From: CAZKAP01 sp964552195
GTDB lineage: Bacteria > Bacteroidota > Bacteroidia > Flavobacteriales > Flavobacteriaceae
DNA: 58,403 nt
Assembly (NCBI GenBank): GCA_964552195.1
Contig: CAZKFM010000016.1
Coordinates: 1 to 58,403, forward strand
Direction of reading: 5' to 3'
A program made the translations under genes and the position numbers. Position 1 is the first letter of the stretch, and every line of letters starts with the position of its first letter. The notes under the pieces are model-generated. The model was given only the letters and a program-made list of their open reading frames with translations. It had not been told where the DNA came from and did no database searches. Of this stretch, positions 45,239 to 54,200 are shown piece after piece.

Positions 45239-46723
45239 ATGAAAAAGGTAATTTATGGATTATCGCTGCTAGCCATAGCAGGACTGACTTACAGTTGCTC
45301 AGATGCCTTTCTGGAAGAGCAACCAACCGAGTTCCTAAGCCAGGAACAGGTTACCGAAGCCGCCCAATTTAATCCGGAGGTGGTGGAAGGTTCGATCACC
45401 GGGGTGTACCTGAACCTGATACAGACGGGTACGGGTGGAACGACTAACCACGACGACTTCGGCCGAAAGGGTTACGATATCTACTCCGATATGCTTTGTG
45501 GCGACATGTCGCTGCAGGCCAGCGCATTCGGATGGTACCGTGCTCAAATCACCGAGTTCCAGGCACCTCTGGATTTCACCTTCTCCCGAAATCGTATGCC
45601 CTGGAGGTATTACTACCGGGTGATTCGCAACGCCAATCTGGTTATCGACGCTTTGGGTGGGGACGAAAATGTTCCTCAGCTTCAGGAGAACCAGTGGATC
45701 ATGGGGCAGGCCAAAGCACTTCGTGCTAACGCCTACTTCGGACTCACTCAGTTCTATGCCAGGGATTACAGTCCCAACGAGTCGATACTGCCAATCTATC
45801 GTCAGGGAGATCAGCCGAATCAACCCAAGTCCACTATGGGCGAGGTATACGACCTGATTGAATCGGATCTCAACGATGCGATTACGCTCCTGAACGGATT
45901 CTCTCGTTCATCGAAGAATCAGATCAATCAGGATGTTGCCCGTGGAATCCTGGCTTATGTGCTAGGGTCCAAGCGTGACAGCTGGCAGGACGTTGCCGAT
46001 CTGACAGCGACCGTTATCAACGGTGGCGGGTATGAACTGATGTCTGCTACAGACATAACAGCCGGCTTTAATGACGTCAGCGAGCCCGGATGGATGTGGG
46101 GCTTCGACCTGACTCTGGATATCGGTCTGAACCTGATTTCCTGGTGGGGTCAGGTGGACTACTTCTCGTTCTCCTACGCTTTTGTAGGGGACCAGAAGTC
46201 CATCGATAAGGACCTGTACGATCAGATCCCCGCCGATGATGCCCGTAAGCTGCAGTGGGGTGCCGAAGACGGTCCTACGCCCCTGATGCCGGTAAACAAG
46301 CTTTACGACGATGATCGGGTACCATTTGGGGCCTCTTCTTTCGCCACGGCGGACTATGTATTTATGCGAATCGCTGAGATGATCTTGCTGAATGCTGAGG
46401 CTAACGCGCGACTGGGTAACGATGCCGCTGCACAGAACATGCTGAAGATGCTCCTCAACGAGCGTGTACCGGATGCTTCTTATGTAGACGGTTTGACAGG
46501 TCAGGCGCTGCTGGATGAAATCTATCTGCAGACTCGTATCGAGCTTGCTTTCGAAGGAAAGAGCTTCCTGGCTATGAAGCGTAACCAGGCTACAGTAACT
46601 CGTGGTCCTAACCACCTGAGCTTTGTAGGTGTTCCTATTTCTTACGATGACGAGCGATTCCAGTTCGAGATTCCTCTGGACGAGATTCAGAACAACCCGT
46701 TCATCTCAGAGCAGAACTTCTAA
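45239..46723 (+). CDS. SusD/RagB-family nutrient-binding lipoprotein
   Basis: 494 residues with a lipobox (TYSC, Cys20). Surface lipoprotein that caps the SusC barrel and binds the substrate. SusD-like pattern: FLEEQPTEFLSQEQ at the N-terminus, YYRVIRNANLVIDAL, QAKALRANAYFGLTQFY, and a C-terminal RIELAFEGKSFLAMKRN with FQFEIPLDEIQNNP. Starts 15 bases after susC and is followed by a strong terminator, so the two make one operon. Confidence 0.95.
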   Translation: MKKVIYGLSLLAIAGLTYSCSDAFLEEQPTEFLSQEQVTEAAQFNPEVVEGSITGVYLNLIQTGTGGTTNHDDFGRKGYDIYSDMLCGDMSLQASAFGWYRAQITEFQAPLDFTFSRNRMPWRYYYRVIRNANLVIDALGGDENVPQLQENQWIMGQAKALRANAYFGLTQFYARDYSPNESILPIYRQGDQPNQPKSTMGEVYDLIESDLNDAITLLNGFSRSSKNQINQDVARGILAYVLGSKRDSWQDVADLTATVINGGGYELMSATDITAGFNDVSEPGWMWGFDLTLDIGLNLISWWGQVDYFSFSYAFVGDQKSIDKDLYDQIPADDARKLQWGAEDGPTPLMPVNKLYDDDRVPFGASSFATADYVFMRIAEMILLNAEANARLGNDAAAQNMLKMLLNERVPDASYVDGLTGQALLDEIYLQTRIELAFEGKSFLAMKRNQATVTRGPNHLSFVGVPISYDDERFQFEIPLDEIQNNPFISEQNF

Positions 46724-46744
46724 GAATTTAGAATTTGTCATAAG

Positions 46745-46775
46745 AAACCGCCGGGATTTTCCCGGCGGTTTTTTT
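46745..46775 (+). terminator. Terminator of the susCD operon
   Basis: AAACCGCCGGGA-TTT-TCCCGGCGGTTT, a 12-pair stem followed by a T run, 22 bases after the susD stop. Confidence 0.93.
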
Positions 46776-46960
46776 ATGTACAGAGGTCTGGAAATAGTTG
46801 AGCTCGTGTACTATTGAAATTTGGGCCTGAAGAGGTATATATTTAGTAATTGGAGGCCAGTGATTGAACCAAGTCCTGCCTATGGGGCTAGAGAACTCTG
46901 GAAATTATCCCAGTTTATTGCGGCCTGGCCTTACAACAAGGGAAAGCCAAAATCTAAAAC

Positions 46961-47071
46961 GAGTTGGTTAACGGAAAAAGACTTGGTGTCTGGACGTACT
47001 ATAATGAAAATGCAGTGTTATTAATGATGGTAATTTACAATGAGAACAAAATCGTCTCAACGACAGTATAA
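46961..47071 (+). pseudogene. Possible remnant of a YwqK-type repeat protein
   Basis: One frame reads ELVNGKRLGVWTYYNEN then YNENKIVSTTV and a stop. The NGKRxGxWTYYNENG pattern is that of MORN-like YwqK-family repeats. There is no start codon or upstream domain in frame, and the region between the susD terminator and the next gene is AT-rich. It looks like a decayed gene end, but is short and uncertain. No other gene is seen in 46776-47155. Confidence 0.35.
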
Positions 47072-47155
47072 TAACGTCCTACACACTCCTATACGTAGAA
47101 GTTTGCTGGTAGGTGTTGGATTATCAAATACCGTAGTCAGTAATTACGTATTGCT

Positions 47156-50100
47156 TTATTCTTCGCTTTCATAGACCTTCAAAGGCCCATTATTGGTGGC
47201 CACCAGCAGTATGGTCTTGTCCTTTAACCTCAGAGTAGTGATACGGCTTACCTGATCGTGTATGGGATCAACACCCCAATCGCACAGGGGATAATACGAG
47301 TTCTTATCCTTCATGACCAGGCCTTTCAGCGAGCGATAAGCCCCGTGATAGGTGTTGACACGCTTTGAATTCCCTGCTGTGATTAGCCCGGTATCCATGG
47401 GGTGGAAGGCAGTGACCGGTGCCAATTGAAAATCTTTAGGCAGGCTGACGAATTCCCCGAATGTACCCTCATCATTGCGGAGGTAACCGGTAGAGAAGAG
47501 GTCCACCGTATAAGCTGCGGCCAGGCCAAGTGATCCGTCGGTCATGACGCGTTCGATGTCTTGTCCGGCAAAACTGGCATAGTCTGGAAAACGCTTCAGG
47601 AGCACAGGCATCTGACTGCCGAGTTCCGTACGTGAGTTGACCGGATAATAGGTGCCTCCCCGGTTATAGGCCAAAACGGTTTCCCATTTGCCATTGAGAT
47701 CAAAATCGGAATGGTACATGCGCAGGGGGCCGTCTGAATAATAGCTGAACTTATTATTCTCACCCCAATTGCCCAGGAGCATATCCCGATCGCCATCGCC
47801 ATCTGCATCATAGGAGGCTACTGACATCCAAAGTCCATGGAGTTCGTCCGGGAGCTCGGCAGGAACCAGTTTACCCGCTTTGTTCAGGTAGATCCTGGGG
47901 GCATCCCATTCGGTAGCGACCAGCAGATCGATTGCTCCGTCCCCATTGACATCCTCCCAGATTGCGGCATTGACCTTGGACTTCAGTTCGAAGTCATTAA
48001 CGGATGTAAAGACTCCTTTTCCATCGTTTCGCAGCAGGCTGGATTCCACGTTAAGTCCGTAGTTGTCGGGATCGGACAGGTTACCCACAAACAGATCCTG
48101 ATCGCCATCACCATCGTAATCTCCCGCGGAAACCGTGGTGGTCAGTAAGAGATTGAGGGGAATGCGATTCGCAGAACGTACAAAGGTTCCATCCTCGAAC
48201 AGGTAGAGTCGGTCGTCTTCGTACCTCTTGTTGCGCGAGCTGTGAATTCCGGAACCCACGTAGAGGTCCAGGTCGCCGTCCCCGTCCGCATCGAATAACT
48301 CGGCTGCATTATCCTCGTATAAGGAATCCTTTTCGATGGCCGGGAGGTCGGCCTTGACCAGTGTGGTCCCGGTGTTCCAATAGAACGCAGCCTTAGCTCC
48401 GGAAGCATTGCCCAGAAAGAGGTCCTCGTATCCGTTGCCATCTACATCGCCCACTGCGACGGCAGGCCCCAGAGTAGAGACCCGGTAGGGAATCAGTTTA
48501 TCCGTGAAGAAATCGTTGTAATTATCCTCCTTGTGTTCAAACCCAACGAGTTTACTGGGCTGGAACGGCCCTTTGGTTCGGGTATTCCGTCGATCGCGTT
48601 CTCGTGTCCGGGTGGAATCGTAGCGCAAGCTGTGGTGTGTATTTGAGGCGGTACCGGCAAAAGTCTGAACCCGGTTATCCGGCCAATACACCCTTATGGA
48701 ATCTATGATACTGTCTTTGCCCAGCCCGAAATGGAGCCGATTTTCCACGGCGGATACGAAGCCGCGCGAGGCCATCAGCTGCATGCTGTGTGGTCGCTTT
48801 CCGGCGTACAGTTCCACACGTGTGCCCAGCCCGTTAGGATTGCCTTTACGGTACTCGAAGTCCAGGGAAACATAGTTGCCAACCCCGTCGCTGTCGTTGC
48901 GGTAAACCGCAGCCGGACGGTTGAAGTTGTTGACCACCAGATCCAGATCGCCATCCCGGTCGAGGTCGCTGTACACCGCGCCATTCGAAATCTGCGGCTC
49001 CTTCTCCATCCAGATACCCGTTTTGGAACTGAAGCCCTGCGGCCCGCCCTGAAAGATCTCATTGGGAACCGTACCTCCCGGCATTTCGGTGATGGACTGA
49101 TAGAGCCAGTCCATTCCTTCTTCCTGTGAGCGGTTCTTGAAGGCCGAGGATACGTATTTGGTGAAATCCATGCCATTGGGGCGACGGAGTATGCCATTGG
49201 CGATAAATACGTCCGGATAGCCATCGTTGTTGTAGTCGGCTATCAGGGGCCCCCAGCTCCAGTCGGTATCGGCCATGCCGTTGATCAGGGCGACCTCCTG
49301 GAAATAGTCTCCCGATGGATTCAGATGGAGCATGTTTCGTGAATACTGATCCTTATAACCCAGGGCCCTGAGCCGTTCCTGCATATTAAACATGGCATCG
49401 TCGCCTTCGGTTTCCTTGAGTACACGCTCGCCTTTGGGAAGCATATCCAAGGTGATCAGGTCCAAATATCCGTCACCGTTCAGGTCGGCGGCATCGCTTC
49501 CCATCGAGAAACGACTCATGATGGAAAATGCAGATTCGTGAGCCTCCCGGAAGGTTCCGTCCTGATTGTTCAGGTAGTAGTAGTCATCCTCGTGGAAGTC
49601 GTTACACACGTAGATGTCTTCCCAACCGTCATTGTTGAAATCGGCAATGGCTGCGCTGAGGCCATAGCCATTTACCCCTCCGAAAATACCGGCCTCTTCG
49701 CTGGCGTCTGCAAAGGTCCCGCCTTCATTTTTGAGGAGTACATCCCCGACCAGCGGCTGCCGCTCATACCGCTTATCGGCCTCACCGAAGGACAATACGG
49801 TATGTATGGCGTGGTTCACTATATAGGCGTCCAGATCGTCGTCCTTGTCGTAATCGAAGAAATAGGCCTGAGTGGAATAGCCCCGGAAATCCATGCCGTA
49901 TTCCGCCGAGCGTTCGGTGAAGGTCCCGTCGCCATTGTTCACGAATAATTCGTTATGGCCTTCGAAATCGAGCAGTCCAGATACGGCGCATACGTATATG
50001 TCGAGCAATCCGTCCCCATTGATGTCCACCATGGTGGCACCGGTATTCCAGCTGGCCGTTCCGCTCACCCCGGCGGCATCCGTCACGTCCTCAAAAGTCA

Positions 50101-50392
50101 GCCCCCCGCGGTTCAGGTATAAGCGATTGGCTTCCTGGTTCGAAACGAAGTAGAGGTCGGGCAGGTTGTCGTTGTTCACGTCGCCGACGGCCACACCTCC
50201 CCCGTTGTAGAAGTAGATGTACTTAATGATGTTGTGTTCTTTATCCTCGGTAACCGTATTGGAAAAGTCGATCCCGGATTCGTCGCTGTCGATCCTGCTG
50301 AACAGATAGTCGGCCGGGTCTGCTTCTTTGTCGGAACAGGAGACAGCCAGCAATACACCCAGCAGTACTGTGATGAAGGCGCTCTTTCTCAT
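47156..50392 (-). CDS. VCBS/FG-GAP and ASPIC domain lipoprotein
   Basis: 1078 residues with a lipobox (LAVSC, Cys19). The body is an array of FG-GAP/VCBS repeats with Ca-binding DxNxDGxxD loops (VGDVNNDNLPDLYFVSNQ; VDINGDGLLDIYVC; DFNNDGWEDIYVCND), forming a propeller. An ASPIC/UnbV-like domain lies at about 545-600 (NPNGLGTRVELYAG; LHFGLGKDSIIDSIRVYWPD). A second run of repeats follows. These proteins are common beside SusCD pairs and are thought to act at the cell surface in polymer or ligand binding. It is convergent with susD. Confidence 0.9.
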   Translation of the reverse strand: MRKSAFITVLLGVLLAVSCSDKEADPADYLFSRIDSDESGIDFSNTVTEDKEHNIIKYIYFYNGGGVAVGDVNNDNLPDLYFVSNQEANRLYLNRGGLTFEDVTDAAGVSGTASWNTGATMVDINGDGLLDIYVCAVSGLLDFEGHNELFVNNGDGTFTERSAEYGMDFRGYSTQAYFFDYDKDDDLDAYIVNHAIHTVLSFGEADKRYERQPLVGDVLLKNEGGTFADASEEAGIFGGVNGYGLSAAIADFNNDGWEDIYVCNDFHEDDYYYLNNQDGTFREAHESAFSIMSRFSMGSDAADLNGDGYLDLITLDMLPKGERVLKETEGDDAMFNMQERLRALGYKDQYSRNMLHLNPSGDYFQEVALINGMADTDWSWGPLIADYNNDGYPDVFIANGILRRPNGMDFTKYVSSAFKNRSQEEGMDWLYQSITEMPGGTVPNEIFQGGPQGFSSKTGIWMEKEPQISNGAVYSDLDRDGDLDLVVNNFNRPAAVYRNDSDGVGNYVSLDFEYRKGNPNGLGTRVELYAGKRPHSMQLMASRGFVSAVENRLHFGLGKDSIIDSIRVYWPDNRVQTFAGTASNTHHSLRYDSTRTRERDRRNTRTKGPFQPSKLVGFEHKEDNYNDFFTDKLIPYRVSTLGPAVAVGDVDGNGYEDLFLGNASGAKAAFYWNTGTTLVKADLPAIEKDSLYEDNAAELFDADGDGDLDLYVGSGIHSSRNKRYEDDRLYLFEDGTFVRSANRIPLNLLLTTTVSAGDYDGDGDQDLFVGNLSDPDNYGLNVESSLLRNDGKGVFTSVNDFELKSKVNAAIWEDVNGDGAIDLLVATEWDAPRIYLNKAGKLVPAELPDELHGLWMSVASYDADGDGDRDMLLGNWGENNKFSYYSDGPLRMYHSDFDLNGKWETVLAYNRGGTYYPVNSRTELGSQMPVLLKRFPDYASFAGQDIERVMTDGSLGLAAAYTVDLFSTGYLRNDEGTFGEFVSLPKDFQLAPVTAFHPMDTGLITAGNSKRVNTYHGAYRSLKGLVMKDKNSYYPLCDWGVDPIHDQVSRITTLRLKDKTILLVATNNGPLKVYESEE

Positions 50393-50470
50393 GCATTTGG
50401 TTTGTATAGGAAAGGTATGAATTATATATCCTATAACGGTAAACCGGCCCGACTATGCAGAGAAGCGAAA

Positions 50471-50488
50471 GGCCGGTAGAAACCGGCC
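50471..50488. terminator. Hairpin after the Ig/FN3-like lipoprotein gene
   Basis: GGCCGGT-AGAA-ACCGGCC, seven G/C-rich pairs. T runs flank it weakly on the minus strand and more strongly on the plus strand. It follows the stop of the minus-strand gene at 50516. Confidence 0.55.
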
Positions 50489-50515
50489 CCTTCTTTTTTG
50501 TGCGGGATAACCGGA

Positions 50516-51235
50516 CTAGAGCACCCTGAACTCGAAGCGGTCGGACACGCTGCTATTACCCTGGGCATCCCGGGTGACGATTCTCCAGTAATAGGTGGTG
50601 CCGGAACTCACGGCTATGGCTCCGCTACTGGCCGAGGTAAAAGTACCCTCTGAGCTCAGGTTGTCCGGATCGGTACCGAGCAGTAATTCGTATTCTGTTA
50701 TATCGTCGTCCAGGTCGCTGCCTTCCCAGCTAAAGGTGACTTCGGTGGTTGAGGCCTCCAGATTGGCTCCGCGAGCCGGAAACGTAGCGGTGGCCGGAAA
50801 GGGCGCGAAACTGGTAATCCCGGGACCTTCGTTAAAGAAACGCGCTGAGGAACTCTGGGCCGTAGCTGAAGTCCCACTGGCCCGGGAGATAACGAACCAT
50901 TCGTAGGGCGTACCCCGGTCGATCTCGATTTCCAGGCTGTTTGTCGTACTGGTGCGGGAAAATTGCCCCCCGCTCTCCAGGTTGCGTACGGTTACCGAGT
51001 AGGAGTCAGTGTTCTCGGCTGCCGACCACTGGAAATTCACGATACTCCGCGTATCACTTACGATGGTTCCCTCATTGCACACGGTATTGTCTGCGGGAAA
51101 GACCAGGGTCGCAGCGGATGGGTCGGGCACGGGATCGGGATCGGTCCCGTTGTCTCCTCCGCCATTACCTCCGCACGAGATTAAAAGAGCCGACAATAGA
51201 CTAACTATTCCAAGGCGGTGAATGATCGATTTCAT
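50516..51235 (-). CDS. Ig/fibronectin-III-like lipoprotein
   Basis: 239 residues, lipobox LISC (Cys21) followed by GGNGGGDNG, a glycine linker typical of surface-exposed Bacteroidota lipoproteins. Two beta-sandwich modules follow: about 45-120 (IVNFQWSAAENTDSYSVTVRN) and about 145-239 (EVTFSWEGSDLDDDITEYELLLG; YYWRIVTRDAQGNSSVSDRFEF), FN3-like in pattern. Its start lies 10 bases after the stop of the large T9SS protein, so the two are likely in one operon and may interact at the surface. Confidence 0.75.
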   Translation of the reverse strand: MKSIIHRLGIVSLLSALLISCGGNGGGDNGTDPDPVPDPSAATLVFPADNTVCNEGTIVSDTRSIVNFQWSAAENTDSYSVTVRNLESGGQFSRTSTTNSLEIEIDRGTPYEWFVISRASGTSATAQSSSARFFNEGPGITSFAPFPATATFPARGANLEASTTEVTFSWEGSDLDDDITEYELLLGTDPDNLSSEGTFTSASSGAIAVSSGTTYYWRIVTRDAQGNSSVSDRFEFRVL

Positions 51236-51245
51236 GAATAGGGTA

Positions 51246-54200
51246 TTATTTGTTTTTAACCAGTTTGAATACTTTTCGTGTGCGCTGGTCGCTCACTTCC
51301 ACTACATAAACGCCGTTGCGAACGGAATTTAAATTTAACTGAATTTCTCCATTGGACACGGGCATGGTCTTGCCGAAGACCAGGGATCCAGCCTGGGAAT
51401 ATATGCGCACTTGTATAGGTGTTTCGCTCTCGAACTGAAGCCCGGGTACGATGTGGAGCCAGTCGCTGTTCAGGGGGTTGGGGTAGAACAGCAGGTCCTC
51501 GGAGATGACCACCGTTTCCTTGTAGACGCCCTGGCAGGCCTTGTCGGTGCTAACCTTTACCCGATTAACGGGGGACTCCAGGTCGAGCTCGAAGCGATCT
51601 TCAGTCGTAGAGAACACTTGGTCGTTGACCTCGATGAAGTAACGCTGGGCCCCGCTAAGATTCAGGGTGAGCCGGTTGGAAATATTATCCACCTTCGAAG
51701 CCACCCCTAAGGCTGCCGGCTGGGTAATCACCAGATCGTAACACTGCTGGTAGCCCGCTTCGCCGACCACGGTAATGCAGGCGGAGTAACTTCCTGTAGA
51801 AAGGTTAGTGAAGCTGGCCGTTTCGGTAAAGCTCTCCTGTCCGACCTGACCACTGCTGCTGCTTAGGGTAACCTGATAAGACAGTGCCGTATTCTGGGCC
51901 GTGATGGATATGGAACCGTCGTTTTCTCCTATGCAGGAGAGTCCTGTGGTCTGCAGGGCAAAATTGTCGCTGCCCAGGGCAAATATGGCGCAGCCATCGG
52001 TATCGACCGTACTTCCCATGAGCGTGCCCGGGCACAAGTCCAGATCGTTCTGCACTCCATCTCCATCCACATCGGGATCGCAAATATCCCCTACGCCGTC
52101 CCCATCCTGGTCTTCCTGGCCGGGATTGGGCACCAGCGGACAGTTGTCCTCGCTGTCTGCTATGCCATCGTTATCGTCATCCAGATCGCAGACGTCGCCT
52201 TCTCCGTCCCCATCCGTGTCGAGCTGATCGGTATTCGCAGTAAAAGGACAGTTGTCTTCCTCGTCCAGTATGCCATCGTTATCGTCATCCTCATCGTCCA
52301 GAAGCCCGCTAATCACGATATCATCTATGACCACCCCTTCGAAGTTCAAATTTGGGTCGGCGTGGAATACCACCCGGAAGACGATTTGAGTCTCCTGGGT
52401 AAGGTCTGTCTCACCCAGGTTGGCGTTGGCGGTAAAGTCATAGGCGTATTCGGTAAGGTTGGGACTGACACCATTCCATTGGGCACCCACACAATTCTGA
52501 CAGTCCTGGCCCGTGGTTTCCGGTGTTCGGTCGCTGTTATACCAGTTGGGCTGACTGTCCACCGTTCCCAGTACCGACCAATTCTCGCCCTGATCCGTGG
52601 AATACTCCACGTAAACGATATCGAAATCCTGTTCCAGTTCGTAGGCCATCTGGAAGCGAAGTACCGGATTAACAATGGAGGAGAAATCGTAGCACTTGCT
52701 GAGGATAAAGGACTTGGTCTCATCCACATGATTTCCGTCCAGATTCGTTCCAATAGCGTTGGTACCGGAGCTGGCCGCATTCAGCAGGTTGCCCGCAGGT
52801 GGCCCGATTTCCCATGCCGGATCGCCTCCCAATTCGTTAAACGCAATTAGTGAGGTCTGAGCGGATTCGAAGTCGGCCACTTCATTGGCCGAACCGGTCA
52901 CATTCAGGAAGATCTCCGAACTTCTGGAATTATTGGATGTGAATTGATCCTCGGCCAGCACTGCGGTGACCGATATACTGACCCTTCGCTGCTGGTCTGT
53001 GGTGAGTTCGGGTAGCTCGACCTGAACCTCGCCGCCCTCGGGCGTGAGTTCCTGATTAACAGGGATCTCCTGTACGCCATCACCGTAATCGTACTGCAGG
53101 GTAAAGGCAGTAATGGACTGCAATCCGATGTTCCGAACCGTAACCGTTGGGGTAAGGCTGCTACAGAACTGTTCTCCCTGTCCCGGGCTGATTTCGGCCA
53201 GTTCGAGGTCGAAATCGGCCTTGGTGATCGGAACGGAGGATTTCCATATGCCCCTGCCATAAGTCGATACGAAGAGTTCCTCGGTTTGCAGGTTGATTTC
53301 CATGTCGGATATGGGGGTCACAGGCAGGTTGTTATTATAGGCTTCCCATTCCGTCATGCTGTCATCCCTGCGGAAAACACCCAGATTGGTCCCCAGATAT
53401 ACCGTATTCAGGGGATCGCGAGCCTGCTTGACCACCGTGAAGAAGGCCAGATCACCCAGGTTCGCAGTTAGATTTTCGGGTTGTCCCGGGGCGTCGAAAT
53501 CCACTTTGAATACGCCCCGGGGGACTCGATTCTGAGGGTTTTCGTTCGGGCTGGCGCCTACATTGGGAATAAAGGTGACCAGGGCCCGGGATACGGTAAC
53601 GTACACCACATTCGGATTGTCCGGATCAATGGATATGGAGGAAATTCCGCTGTTGAAAAGACGGCTTTGGGTAAAGGTCTGCCCGCGGTCTTCACTCCTC
53701 AGCAGCCTGCCTCCCTGGGCCACATAAATAATGTCAGGATTGGTTTCCACCACCTCGATATCCGTAAGCATATTGGTTCCCAGATCGTCTGTAAGCCGCT
53801 TCCATTCGCCGCCGTTGAGCTGATACAGGCCATCGAAACCTCCGTACACCCGCCCTTCCAAGTCGACTTCCAATGGGGTGATCCAGCGACCGCTGATTTC
53901 TTCGCCATCTTCGTCCTCGGGAGCACTTACTCCACCCAGTGTCTGTCCGCTGTCGGTAGTGATATAGAGCAGGCTGCCGTTTTGGACAAAGCCATAGACG
54001 ATGTTGTTGTCCCTGGGGTCGAACTCGTAATCCATCCCGTCCCCGCTGGTGTATATAGTCCACTGATCGTTGTCCAGCAGGAACCCTGAGTTGTCCTGGG
54101 TGCCTCCTGTGATTTTAGCGGTATTGTCGTTGGCCACATCGAAGCGGTAGAACTGGCTTACCACCAGTTCGGCGGTCAGGTCCGTGAAAGTGCTGCCGCG

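Noticed and set aside
46821..47024. 67-codon plus-strand frame after susD
   Set aside because: No start context or homology; the recognisable YwqK-like text is in a different frame (46961-47071).
52020..52310. Repeated Asp-rich DNA in the T9SS protein as a mobile repeat
   Set aside because: It encodes thrombospondin type 3 Ca-binding repeats, a normal protein domain.
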